A DNA stretch of 37,392 nt from DATIRA01 sp964553405 (GTDB taxonomy: Bacteria; Pseudomonadota; Gammaproteobacteria; Steroidobacterales; Steroidobacteraceae). Under the pieces are notes generated by a model. That model worked only from the letters and a program-made list of their open reading frames with translations. It did not search any database and was not told the DNA's origin. Positions 6,286 through 13,852 of the stretch are shown here, one piece after another. Within the stretch, counting starts at the first letter, position 1, and each line of letters opens with the position of its first letter. The DNA lies in contig CAZKLS010000015.1 in assembly GCA_964553405.1 (NCBI GenBank), forward strand, positions 1 to 37,392. Reading direction: 5' to 3'. A program made the position numbers and the translations under genes.

Positions 6286-8346
6286 TCAATCGAGCGGAGC
6301 CCGCACCCTCCGGAACGGCACGTCGCCGGGCGACGGCTCGTCGAGCTCGCGGGCATAGCGGTGACCCGAGTAGACGGCATGCGCGATCAGGCCGGGGGCG
6401 AGGCAGTCGCCGATCCGGTCGACCGACTCGATTCCGGCTTCGGCCCAGTCGGGCTCGCGGGCGGTGAGTTCGTGGAACAGCGAGTCCTCGGGCAGGCGCG
6501 AGCAGACCAGCACCACGCTGGCGCAGTCAACGAGCAGCTCCCGTCCGCTGTAGACGCAGGCGAGCCGCGCGCACCCGGTCTCGATGCCGACCAGGTTGTG
6601 GCCGGTGACGAGCCGCACCTCCAGCTCGCGCAGGCGTTTCTGGATGTGGCGGTAGTCCAGCGTGTGGGTCGTCCACGCCGCGATCGTGTCCTCGGGGCTC
6701 ACCAGCGTCACTTCGAGCCCTTTGCGCCGCAACAGTTCGGCGAGCACGCTGCCCATGTAGAAGCCATCGTCGTCGAACAGCAGCACCGGCCCCGGCGGCA
6801 CGACTCCGCCGAGCAGCTCGTCCGGCGTCAGGACCGAGCCTGAGTCATGGCCCGGTATCGGGCGCGTGTTCGTGCGTCCGAACCCGTCCCGGCGCCACCG
6901 CGCGCCGGTCGCGACGACGACGCGCTCCGCGCCGAACTCGAGCACGTCCGCGGAGTCCAGCCTGTTGCCTGGATAGACGGTGACGTTCGGAGACGCATTG
7001 ATCCTGCCGAGGCGCCAGTCCCTGACGCGGGCCCATTCCGCGAGGCCGGGCAGGCGCGCCTCCAGCGTGACCCGTCCGCCGGGTTCGCGGTCGGCCTCGG
7101 CGAGATGGACCTCGTAGCCGCGCTGCCCGAGCGCGCGCGCGGCCTCGAGCCCGGCGGGCCCGCCGCCGACAATCAGCACGCGGCTCGCGCGCCGCCGCGG
7201 CTCGATCCGCTCCGGGTGCCAGCCGCGGCGCCACTCTTCACCCATCGTCGGGTTCTGGGTGCAGCGGATCGGCGTGATCGTCATGTCGCCCGAGACGCAG
7301 ATGTTGCAGCCTATGCACTCGCGGATTTCATCCGACCTGCCTTCGTCGATCTTCTTCGGCAGGAAGGGATCGGCGATGGATGGCCGCGCGGCGCCGATCA
7401 TGTCCATGACGCCCTGCCGGATCTGCTGCACCATCGTGTCCGGCGAGGTGAATCGCCCGACGCCGACCACGGGTTTCGTGGTGCAGCTCTTGACCCAGTC
7501 GATGAACGGTCGCTGGGCGCCCTCGCCGGCGAATCGCGAGCTGAGCGAGTCCATGTACCAGGGCGCGACGTTGACGTCCCAGAGGTCCGGCAGCTCCGCC
7601 AGCATCTGGACGAGCTCGCGCGCCTCGGTCGCGGAGCAGACCCCGTCCGGGCCCATGAACTCCTCGGTCGCGAAGCGCAGCGCGACCGCGCAGCGTTCCC
7701 CGACGGCCTCGCGCGTGTCCTCGAGCACCTCGCGCAGCAGCCGGGCGCGGTTCTCGAGCGATCCGCCGTATTCGTCGCTGCGCTGGTTGCGCCTGCGCTG
7801 CAGGAAGTGCATCGCGAGCGACAGGTCGTGTCCCGCGTAGACATAGACGATGTCGAAGCCCGCGCGCATCGCCCGCAGCGCGGCGGCACGGTGCCAGCGC
7901 CGGTACTCGGCGATGTCGCGGCGGTCCATCGCGCGGGCCTGCTGCGGGTAGCCGTACTTGAGCGGCTGGTGCGAGGGCGCGAGCGCGACTTCGCGGCTGT
8001 AGAGGTTCGAGGCGGTCGGGCCGTTGTGCGTCAACTCGATCGCCGCGAGCGCGCCGTGCCGGTGCACCGCCTCGCACATCAAGGCATGTGCCGGGATGTC
8101 GCCGTCGTCCCATAGCCGCGCCTCGACATACGGCGACACGTCGCCGCTGGGGTGGATCTCGCACTCTTCGGTGCTGATCACGGCCCAGCCGCCTTCGGCC
8201 TTTACCTCCCGCATCGCGGCATGCGCCGCCGGCATCGCGTGACCCATCCCGTTGCAGTGGGGAACCTGGAAGAACCGGTTGCGGGCCACGACCGGACCGA
8301 TGCGCACCGGCTCGAACAGCACGTCGTGCCGAGGATCCCGGCTCAC
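6286..8346 (-). CDS. Trimethylamine-dehydrogenase-like FMN/4Fe-4S oxidoreductase, probable amine N-demethylase
   Basis: This 686-residue protein aligns from end to end with trimethylamine dehydrogenase (TMADH): an old-yellow-enzyme TIM barrel (about 1-335), a 4Fe-4S loop and an ADP/NAD-fold C-terminal half (GGGPAG at 394-399). Cys31 in FQVPHCNG matches the Cys30 that covalently holds FMN. The cluster ligands are Cys344, Cys347, Cys350 and Cys362. The catalytic Tyr170, His173 and Asp266 are kept. Of the aromatic bowl that binds trimethylamine, only Trp263 is kept; Tyr60 is Glu61 and Trp355 is Asp354. The substrate is therefore probably a different N-methyl compound, such as a methylated amino acid. 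The GTG at 8346 overlaps the Rieske gene stop by 4 nt (GTGA) and gives the TMADH-like start MSRDPRHD. TMADH-like flavoproteins beside Rieske demethylases are known in stachydrine-type betaine catabolism. Confidence 0.85.
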   Translation of the reverse strand: MSRDPRHDVLFEPVRIGPVVARNRFFQVPHCNGMGHAMPAAHAAMREVKAEGGWAVISTEECEIHPSGDVSPYVEARLWDDGDIPAHALMCEAVHRHGALAAIELTHNGPTASNLYSREVALAPSHQPLKYGYPQQARAMDRRDIAEYRRWHRAAALRAMRAGFDIVYVYAGHDLSLAMHFLQRRRNQRSDEYGGSLENRARLLREVLEDTREAVGERCAVALRFATEEFMGPDGVCSATEARELVQMLAELPDLWDVNVAPWYMDSLSSRFAGEGAQRPFIDWVKSCTTKPVVGVGRFTSPDTMVQQIRQGVMDMIGAARPSIADPFLPKKIDEGRSDEIRECIGCNICVSGDMTITPIRCTQNPTMGEEWRRGWHPERIEPRRRASRVLIVGGGPAGLEAARALGQRGYEVHLAEADREPGGRVTLEARLPGLAEWARVRDWRLGRINASPNVTVYPGNRLDSADVLEFGAERVVVATGARWRRDGFGRTNTRPIPGHDSGSVLTPDELLGGVVPPGPVLLFDDDGFYMGSVLAELLRRKGLEVTLVSPEDTIAAWTTHTLDYRHIQKRLRELEVRLVTGHNLVGIETGCARLACVYSGRELLVDCASVVLVCSRLPEDSLFHELTAREPDWAEAGIESVDRIGDCLAPGLIAHAVYSGHRYARELDEPSPGDVPFRRVRAPLD

Positions 8347-9407
8347 CAGCACGCTTCCGGTTCGTCGCGATAGGCGTCGCGCAGCAGCTGGTGAAAGTGC
8401 CACACGCCGCTCTCGCGCTTCGGGCACAGCCTTCCGGCCTCGTAGGCACCCGACGCGAGTCCCTTCTGTACCGCCTCGCAGATCGCAATGTCCTCGTGCT
8501 GGATCTCGTCGCTGAACTCGCGGTCGCGGGCGATGCGGCCCAGCGTCGCCGGATCCTGGGCGTAGTAATAGTCGAACTCCACGGCGCACCGCTCGGGACC
8601 GAGCGGCCGCACCCTGTTCGTCTGCATTCGCCCGGGCATGATGTTCAGCATCACGTTGGGGTACACGAAGTAATAATAGGCTTCGCCGTCGCCGTAGATC
8701 CCGTCGTTCGCGCGCAGCGGCGAGTGCTGCAGCGAGTGCCAGTCGAACAGCTCGGTGTGATAGGCCCGGTAGTCCAGAACGCGACTCAGGCCGGGATGCA
8801 CGTAGGGCAGGTGATAGCCCTCTAGGAAGTTGTCGACGTACACCTTCCAGTTGCAGCCGACTTCGAACACGTCGCGGCGCGTGAACCGCATCGCCGCGGG
8901 CTCGATCGGTCGGATGCGCTCGACGATGCCCGAGTAGACGACTTCCAGCGCCGGGGCTTCGCCGGAGATGTCCACGAACACCAGGCCCTGCCATTCGGCG
9001 ACCCGAAGCCCGGGCAGCCGGATCTGCTCCTTGCGGAAATCCGCGGCGTCCTGCATCTCCGGCGCCAGCTTCAGGCAGCCGTCCAGCCCGTAGGTCCAGC
9101 CGTGGTACATGCAGCGCAGAGACGTCGCGCCCCGGCCGTTCCCGACCGCGAGCGGTCCCGCACGATGCCGGCAGACGTTCGCGAATGCCCGCAGCCGGCC
9201 GTCCTCGCCCCGGACGACCAGCACGGGCAGGCCCGCGACCTCGTCCACCAGGTGATCGCCCGGGCCGCTGACGAGTCCCGAGTGCCCGACCAGTTGCCAG
9301 CTACGCTTAAGGACCCTGCGCCGGTCGAGCTCCAGCATCTGCGCACCGAGGTAGAAGCGGGCCGGCAGCGCGGTCGCGCCCTGCAGCTCTGTCGTGCTCG
9401 TTGCCAC
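8343..9407 (-). CDS. Rieske non-heme iron oxygenase alpha subunit, candidate quaternary-amine demethylase
   Basis: This 354-residue Rieske oxygenase has the 2Fe-2S motif Cys79-x-His81...Cys99-x2-His102 and a catalytic domain with mononuclear iron ligands His199, His204 and Asp306. The residue linking the Rieske and iron sites of neighbouring subunits is Glu196 (DNFLEGYH) instead of the common Asp. A bridging Glu with the same spacing is known in carnitine oxygenase CntA, and I infer kinship to the CntA/GbcA/stachydrine-demethylase group. The start is not obvious: GTG at 9407 gives about 12 residues before LPARFYL, with only a weak ribosome site. The frame stays open upstream but runs through tRNA-Leu, so longer starts are rejected. 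No reductase gene is adjacent. The next gene overlaps by 4 nt, so the two products probably act in sequence. Confidence 0.85.
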   Translation of the reverse strand: MATSTTELQGATALPARFYLGAQMLELDRRRVLKRSWQLVGHSGLVSGPGDHLVDEVAGLPVLVVRGEDGRLRAFANVCRHRAGPLAVGNGRGATSLRCMYHGWTYGLDGCLKLAPEMQDAADFRKEQIRLPGLRVAEWQGLVFVDISGEAPALEVVYSGIVERIRPIEPAAMRFTRRDVFEVGCNWKVYVDNFLEGYHLPYVHPGLSRVLDYRAYHTELFDWHSLQHSPLRANDGIYGDGEAYYYFVYPNVMLNIMPGRMQTNRVRPLGPERCAVEFDYYYAQDPATLGRIARDREFSDEIQHEDIAICEAVQKGLASGAYEAGRLCPKRESGVWHFHQLLRDAYRDEPEACW

Positions 9408-9470
9408 GGATTTCTGTCTCTGGAGCGGCCCCCGCAACCGTCGTTGCCCGCGAGCCGCTGATTCGTTGCG

Positions 9471-9557
9471 TGGTGCCGGGAGAGGGAATCGAACCCTCAC
9501 GGTGTCGCCACCGCCGGATTTTGAGTCCGGTGCGTCTACCAGTTCCGCCATCCCGGC
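9471..9557 (-). tRNA. tRNA-Leu (anticodon CAA)
   Basis: The minus strand from 9557 to 9471 folds as an 87-nt class II tRNA. Acceptor GCCGGGA pairs with TCCCGGC, followed by discriminator A and an encoded CCA. The anticodon stem CCGGA/TCCGG encloses CTCAAAA, so the anticodon is CAA, reading UUG. The long variable arm (GCGGTGGCGACACCGT region) and the T-loop GTTCGATTC are clear. The 3' end lies 63 nt before the Rieske gene start on the same strand. Confidence 0.97.
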
Positions 9558-9614
9558 GCGGGACGCGGAAGCTTACCCGATCGAGTGACCGTGTACATTA
9601 AGTCTCCAATTTTC

Positions 9615-9631
9615 ATGCGTTTAGGACGCAT
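9615..9631. other. Inverted repeat ATGCGT-N5-ACGCAT in intergenic region
   Basis: A perfect 6-bp inverted repeat with a 5-nt spacer (TTAGG) lies in the 214-nt gap between tRNA-Leu and the YkuD_2 gene. It could be an operator or small hairpin. About 10 nt further on, CGGTCG occurs twice, 11 bp apart (9642-9647 and 9653-9658). Function is unknown. Confidence 0.3.
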
Positions 9632-9698
9632 ATCGCAGTTGCGGTCGAATTTCGGTCGCGCTTCGGGCCAAAGGCGGCGGGAATTCGCCGGAACCGTT

Positions 9699-9704
9699 TA
9701 GAAT
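9699..9704 (+). promoter_or_regulatory. Possible -10 element (TAGAAT) for the YkuD_2 gene
   Basis: TAGAAT matches TATAAT at five of six positions and lies 67 nt before the ATG. No clear -35 precedes it. The resulting leader would include the hairpin CGCTCG-N8-CGAGCG at 9721-9740. Confidence 0.4.
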
Positions 9705-9771
9705 GCCGCGGGTCTGAGCTCGCTCGTCCGCGCACGAGCGGCCGACGGCGTTTCGACGGGAGATTGCCTGA

Positions 9772-10482
9772 ATGCGACGATGGCTGCTGCCACTTGCCGC
9801 CCTTGCCCTGAGCTTCTCGACGCCGAGCTCCGCCGGGGACGAGCTCGCGGCCTCGCTCGCGGCCGCGGCGCCCGCGGCGAATTCGGAGGTCATCACGCTT
9901 GCACTGCGCGCGGCCCGTTGCGCGCGCGAACAGGGCAGGCTCGAGGCGTTCGATCGCCTGGCGGTCATCGACTACTCGCTGCCCTCGACTGAGCCCCGAC
10001 TCTGGGTCTTCGACCTGCAGCGCGCCCGTCTGCTGTTCGAGGAACTGGTCGCGCACGGGCGGAACACCGGCGGGCATTTCGCCGAGCGCTTCTCCAACGT
10101 CGAAGGCAGCAAGATGTCGAGCCTCGGCCTGTTCCAGACGGCGGATACCTACTTCGGCAGCAACGGCTACTCGCTGCGGCTGCGCGGGCTCGAGCGCGGT
10201 TTCAACGACAAGGCGATGGAGCGGGCGATCGTGATGCACGGGGCGCCCTATGTCAGCGAGGCGGTGGCCGAGCGGCTCGGGCGGCTCGGCCGCAGCTGGG
10301 GCTGCCCGGCCGTGCGCAAGGAAATGGCCCAGACGATCATCGACACGTTGAAGGGCGGGGCGCTGCTGTTCTCCTACTACCCGGACCGCGAGTGGCTCGA
10401 GGAATCCGCGCTGTTCAAGTGCGGCTCCGGATCGGGTCGCGTCGTTTCGACGGTGCAGCCCGCCGCAGCGCCGGGCGGTTGA
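9772..10482 (+). CDS. Murein L,D-transpeptidase catalytic-domain family protein (YkuD_2 type)
   Basis: This 236-residue secreted protein begins with a signal peptide (about 1-21, cleaving near SSAGD). It carries the YkuD_2-type domain with His156 (VMHGAPY) and Ser175-Trp-Gly-Cys178 (GRSWGCPAV), matching the His and catalytic Cys of L,D-transpeptidases. These enzymes cross-link peptidoglycan or attach proteins to it; whether this subgroup is a transpeptidase in cells is not established to my knowledge. ATG at 9772 is the only sensible start. A TAGAAT box lies 67 nt upstream and the leader has a small hairpin. The gene stands 54 nt before the ECF sigma gene on the same strand, so it may share regulation with that envelope-stress module. 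Confidence 0.82.
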   Translation: MRRWLLPLAALALSFSTPSSAGDELAASLAAAAPAANSEVITLALRAARCAREQGRLEAFDRLAVIDYSLPSTEPRLWVFDLQRARLLFEELVAHGRNTGGHFAERFSNVEGSKMSSLGLFQTADTYFGSNGYSLRLRGLERGFNDKAMERAIVMHGAPYVSEAVAERLGRLGRSWGCPAVRKEMAQTIIDTLKGGALLFSYYPDREWLEESALFKCGSGSGRVVSTVQPAAAPGG

Positions 10483-10536
10483 GTCGCGGGATCCACCGCG
10501 CGACCTTTTTCCGATTTCGCGCATCAAAGTGGGTAT

Positions 10537-11130
10537 ATGCCCGCTTTTGCGCCCGACCTCGAAGCTGAGCTGATTGCCCGCGCGCGCGACGGCGAGCAAG
10601 CCGCGCTCGAGGCCGTCTTTCTCGCGCTGGAACCCGGTATCACGCGACTGGTGCGACGGCTCGTGCCCTGGCGGGCCGTCTCCGAGGACCTGGCGCAGGA
10701 CGCGTTCGTCAGCATCCTCGAGAGCATCGACCAGTACGACGGCCGGGGCCCGTTCGCGGGCTGGGCCCGCAGGATAGCCGTCAACCGCTGCCTGATGTAC
10801 CTGCGCTCACCGCTGCACCGTGCGCGGCGCTGGCTGAGCGACCAGCAGATCGAGGACTCGCTGCAGCAGGCGGATTGCGACGGCCGCGCCGCCGGCCCGA
10901 CCGAACAGCTGGAGCTCGAACGCGCGCTGGCGCGGCTCGCGGACACGCCCCGGCTGGTCGTCTGGCTGCACGACGTCGAGGGTTTCACGCACGCCGAGAT
11001 CGGCCGGTTGTTCGGGCGTACGCCGAGTTTTTCCAAGTCGCAGCTGGCCCGGGCCCATCAGCGCCTGCGCGAGCTGCTCGAGCCGGACGGAGTCCATACG
11101 CAATGCATGCCCGTATCGACCAGTTGCTGA
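10537..11130 (+). CDS. ECF-family RNA polymerase sigma factor
   Basis: This 197-residue sigma70-family factor has region 2 (about 12-92, with SEDLAQDAFVSILESI and GWARRIAVNRCLMYLRS) and region 4 (about 128-185, with VVWLHDVEGFTHAEIGRLF as the helix-turn-helix). There is no region 1 or 3, as expected for ECF factors. The ATG at 10537 is embedded in GGGTATATGC with only a weak ribosome site, so the exact start is less sure; the region 2 motif begins soon after it. The next gene starts 28 nt before its stop and encodes a membrane anti-sigma factor. The pair should form a signal-gated switch at the inner membrane. Target promoters cannot be named from this window. Confidence 0.92.
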   Translation: MPAFAPDLEAELIARARDGEQAALEAVFLALEPGITRLVRRLVPWRAVSEDLAQDAFVSILESIDQYDGRGPFAGWARRIAVNRCLMYLRSPLHRARRWLSDQQIEDSLQQADCDGRAAGPTEQLELERALARLADTPRLVVWLHDVEGFTHAEIGRLFGRTPSFSKSQLARAHQRLRELLEPDGVHTQCMPVSTSC

Positions 11131-11735
11131 GCCTGCGCGACGGGGAACCCGTCGATGCCGACGTTGCACGGCACGTGAACCAGTGCCCGGAGTGCGCAGC
11201 GCACCTGGCACGGGCCGCGGACCTGGCGGATCGCCTGCGGAGGCTGCCGGCCGCGCCGCTGCATGGGGGTTGGGAAGGCGTTCGCGAGCGGTTGGCCCGG
11301 CGGGAACGGCGCCGCGAGCGCGGCCGCCGCCAGGCCCGGGTGGTGGCAGGGAGCGCGGTCGCGGCGATGCTGATCATGCTCGGCAGCCGGTTCATCGAGC
11401 CGGGGCCCGTCGTTGCCGACGGGCCGGCGCCGTCGCTGGCCGCTCCCGGGGCCGTCCCGGGAGCGCGTGCCTCGCTCGAGGAACTCAAGGGACGCTCCAG
11501 GGAGCTCGAGCAGCTGCTCGCGGTGATGCCCGCGAGGCCGGCCGTCGGACGTGCGGATACGTCGGTGCCGATCGACTCGCTGGAGGCGAGGGTGCAATGG
11601 CTGGATCACCAGTTGTCGCTGGGCGATGCAGGCCGTGGGCCCGGGGATTCGGCGCAGCTGTGGCGGGACCGGGTCGAGGCCATGGACGCGCTGGTCCGGC
11701 TGCGCTACGTCGAGGCACAGAGGATCATGTTGTGA
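11103..11735 (+). CDS. Membrane anti-sigma factor with zinc-binding motif
   Basis: This 210-residue protein has an N-terminal cytoplasmic anti-sigma domain with the His24-x3-Cys28-x2-Cys31 zinc motif (HVNQCPEC). A strongly basic stretch (about 61-79) precedes one transmembrane helix (about 80-97), followed by a periplasmic region of about 110 residues with two predicted helices (SLEELKGRSRELEQLL and the final LWRDRVEAMDALVRLRYVEAQ). It should hold the preceding ECF sigma factor inactive and release it on an envelope signal. ATG at 11103 is chosen because it overlaps the sigma gene by 28 nt and places the zinc motif at the usual distance. The downstream PDZ protein starts 17 nt after its stop, so sensing may involve that protein; this is inference. 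Confidence 0.88.
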   Translation: MHARIDQLLSLRDGEPVDADVARHVNQCPECAAHLARAADLADRLRRLPAAPLHGGWEGVRERLARRERRRERGRRQARVVAGSAVAAMLIMLGSRFIEPGPVVADGPAPSLAAPGAVPGARASLEELKGRSRELEQLLAVMPARPAVGRADTSVPIDSLEARVQWLDHQLSLGDAGRGPGDSAQLWRDRVEAMDALVRLRYVEAQRIML

Positions 11736-11752
11736 GCGGGAGGAACGAGTCG

Positions 11753-12712
11753 ATGCGAACCGCGAAGAGAATGGCAGCGCTTGCGCTGACCGGGTGGGTG
11801 CTGGTCGCCTGGACGACGGCCGTGGCGGCGGCGACCGAGGACCGCGCGCAACTGGAGAAGGACCTGGCCGAGGCCCGGTCCAGGCTGGACCAGGCCGCGC
11901 GCGACGTGGCCGAGACGAGCAGGCGGCTCTACGGCGACCAGCCGCAGGAGATCGTCAAGTTCATACACGGCGAGCCGCGCGGTGCGATGCTGGGTGTGAA
12001 CATCGCCACCGGCGGGGCCCCCGGGGAAGGCGTGCGGATCAACGGCGTGAGCCCGGGCGGCCCGGCCGAGGCGGCCGGCCTGCGTGCCGGGGACGTGATC
12101 GTCGCGGTCGACGGCGTGCGCCTGGACCGAAACGGCGAGCCGCCGCCGGCCGCCCGCCTGACGGATTTCATGCGCACGGTCGAGCCCGGACAGCGCGTGC
12201 AGGTCGAGTACCTGCGCGACGGCGCCCGCCGCAAGGCCGAGCTGACCGCCGCGCCGGCCGAGCCGCCGATCGCGCGCGTGCTGCGGGAGCGGCTCGCGCC
12301 GTTGCAGGAGCAGTTCAACCTGAAGGAGTTCGAGCGGCTGCTGGTCCCGGAACGGGCTTTCGGCTCGCTCGAGCTCGTCACGGTCACGCCGAAACTGGGG
12401 CGTTATTTCGGCGCCGAGCGCGGCCTGCTGGTCGTCCGCGCGCCGAGCGACCCGAGCTTCAGGCTCGAAGAGGGCGACGTGCTGCTCTCGATCGACGGCC
12501 GGGTTCCGGAGAGCCCCGGGCATGCGTTTCGAATCCTGAGGTCCTACCAGCCGGGCGAGAAGCTCGAGCTCGAGATCCTGCGGGATCGCAAGCGGCTCGA
12601 GCTCGACGTCATGGTGCCCGAGGTCCCAGCAATGGGCGGGCCCCCGCTTCCCGTGCCGCCGCCTGCGCCGCCGCCGCCTGCTGCGCCATCGGCGAAGCGC
12701 GACCCGGTCTGA
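11753..12712 (+). CDS. Periplasmic double-PDZ protein of the ECF/anti-sigma module
   Basis: This 319-residue exported protein has a signal peptide (about 1-27), a coiled coil (about 29-59, with regularly spaced Leu), PDZ1 (about 78-165, containing GVSPGGPAEAAGLRAGDVIVAVDG), a linker helix, PDZ2 (about 204-287, containing FRLEEGDVLLSIDG) and a Pro/Ala-rich tail (about 295-313). No protease triad or HExxH is present, so it is not DegS- or RseP-like in catalysis. ATG at 11753 is preferred over the in-frame GTG at 11732 because GGGAGGAA lies 7 nt before it. It directly follows the anti-sigma gene. A role in binding misfolded envelope-protein C-termini and signalling to the anti-sigma factor is inferred from PDZ biology and position, not shown. 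Confidence 0.82.
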   Translation: MRTAKRMAALALTGWVLVAWTTAVAAATEDRAQLEKDLAEARSRLDQAARDVAETSRRLYGDQPQEIVKFIHGEPRGAMLGVNIATGGAPGEGVRINGVSPGGPAEAAGLRAGDVIVAVDGVRLDRNGEPPPAARLTDFMRTVEPGQRVQVEYLRDGARRKAELTAAPAEPPIARVLRERLAPLQEQFNLKEFERLLVPERAFGSLELVTVTPKLGRYFGAERGLLVVRAPSDPSFRLEEGDVLLSIDGRVPESPGHAFRILRSYQPGEKLELEILRDRKRLELDVMVPEVPAMGGPPLPVPPPAPPPPAAPSAKRDPV

Positions 12713-12727
12713 GCGGGCCGTCGGCGG

Positions 12728-12742
12728 CGCCCGCGGCGGGCG
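12728..12742 (+). terminator. Small GC hairpin after the PDZ gene
   Basis: CGCCCG-CGG-CGGGCG forms a 6-bp stem 15 nt after the PDZ gene stop, without a U-tract. It may end the sigma/anti-sigma/PDZ transcript before queA. Confidence 0.25.
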
Positions 12743-12784
12743 GAGGCGGGACGTGACCCGCAGGGGCGGGCGCGAGCGCTCTGC

Positions 12785-12790
12785 TAGCAT
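12785..12790 (+). promoter_or_regulatory. Possible -10 element (TAGCAT) just before queA
   Basis: TAGCAT ends 9 nt before the queA ATG. If used, transcription would begin within a few bases of the start codon, giving a leaderless or nearly leaderless mRNA. No -35 is evident. Confidence 0.35.
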
Positions 12791-12799
12791 GCGCGCCCG

Positions 12800-13852
12800 A
12801 TGCTGCGGAGCGACTTTCAATACGAGCTGCCCGAGGAGTTGATTGCGCGTTTCCCGGCGGAGCGCCGCAGCGGCAGCCGGCTGCTGCACCTCGACGGCGC
12901 GACCGGCGTGATTGCCGACCGGCGGATGGCCGAACTGCCTGGCCTGCTGCGGGACGGCGACCTGCTGGTGTTCAACGACACGCGGGTGATCCCGGCGCGG
13001 CTGTTCGGCCGCAAGGACACCGGCGGGCGGATCGAGATACTGCTCGAGCGGATCACCGGACCGCGGCGGGCGCTGGTGCAGTTGCGCGCCAGCAAGCCAC
13101 CGCGCACCGGTGCCCGGCTGCACCTCGACCCGGCGGCAGAGTCCGCGACGGTGCTGGGCCGCGAGGGTGATTTCTGGCTTCTCGAGTTCGGCGCCGAGCC
13201 GGGCGACATCTTCGCCCGGCTCGGCACGATGCCGCTTCCGCCGTACCTCGAGCGGCCGGCCGAGGAGGCGGATTTCGAGCGTTACCAGACGGTCTTCGCG
13301 CGTCACCCCGGTGCGGTGGCCGCCCCGACGGCGGGGCTGCACTTCGATGCCGACCTGCTGCAGGCGCTCGGGGCGGCCGGTGTCTCGACGACCTTCGTCA
13401 CGCTGCACGTCGGAGCCGGGACGTTCCAGCCCGTGCGGGCGATGAACCTGGCCGAGCACCGGATGCACGTGGAACGGCTCACGGTCAGCGCGCAGGCCTG
13501 CGAGGCGATCGGCGCCGCCAGGCGCCGCGGCGGCCGGATCGTCGCGGTCGGCACGACCAGCGTAAGGGCGCTCGAGACCGCGGCGGCGTCCGGCACGCTC
13601 GCGCCCTACGAGGGCGAAACGCAGCTGTTCATCACGCCGGGATTCAAGTTCAGGGTCGTCGACGCGCTGCTGACCAACTTCCACCTGCCGGAGTCGACGC
13701 TGCTGATGCTGGTCTGCGCATTCGCGGGCCGGCAGGCGGTGATGGCCGCCTACCGTCATGCGGTCGAGGCCCGTTACCGGTTCTTCAGCTACGGCGACGC
13801 GATGCTGGCCGAGCCGGCGCCTGGCGCGCTGGCGGCGAGGGGCGACGCATGA
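12800..13852 (+). CDS. queA: S-adenosylmethionine:tRNA ribosyltransferase-isomerase QueA
   Basis: QueA transfers and isomerises the ribosyl moiety of S-adenosylmethionine onto preQ1 in tRNA, making epoxyqueuosine. The 350-residue length is typical. The N-terminus MLRSDFQYELPEELIARFPAERR and the motifs LVFNDTRVIPARLFG, APTAGLHFD, TLHVGAGTF and NFHLPESTLLMLVCAF are family signatures. The ATG at 12800 has no good ribosome-binding site in front of it, and a TAGCAT box ends 9 nt upstream, which fits leaderless initiation. The stop overlaps the tgt start (ATGA), so the two queuosine enzymes are translationally coupled and act consecutively: Tgt inserts preQ1, then QueA modifies it. Confidence 0.97.
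   Translation: MLRSDFQYELPEELIARFPAERRSGSRLLHLDGATGVIADRRMAELPGLLRDGDLLVFNDTRVIPARLFGRKDTGGRIEILLERITGPRRALVQLRASKPPRTGARLHLDPAAESATVLGREGDFWLLEFGAEPGDIFARLGTMPLPPYLERPAEEADFERYQTVFARHPGAVAAPTAGLHFDADLLQALGAAGVSTTFVTLHVGAGTFQPVRAMNLAEHRMHVERLTVSAQACEAIGAARRRGGRIVAVGTTSVRALETAAASGTLAPYEGETQLFITPGFKFRVVDALLTNFHLPESTLLMLVCAFAGRQAVMAAYRHAVEARYRFFSYGDAMLAEPAPGALAARGDA

Noticed and set aside
8347..8994. In-frame N-terminal extension of the TMADH-like protein to about 902 residues
   Set aside because: The extra part overlaps the whole C-terminal half of the Rieske gene in another frame and has the low-complexity Arg/Ala/Gly content of a shadow frame. The homologous start MSRDPRHD lies at 8346.
9408..9551. 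In-frame extension of the Rieske protein upstream through tRNA-Leu
   Set aside because: The added sequence is a translation of the tRNA itself and its 3' flank; no Rieske family member has it.
10531..10541. TATATG at the ECF sigma start as a -10 box
   Set aside because: Transcription from it would begin inside the coding sequence, downstream of the ATG; it is more likely just the start region.
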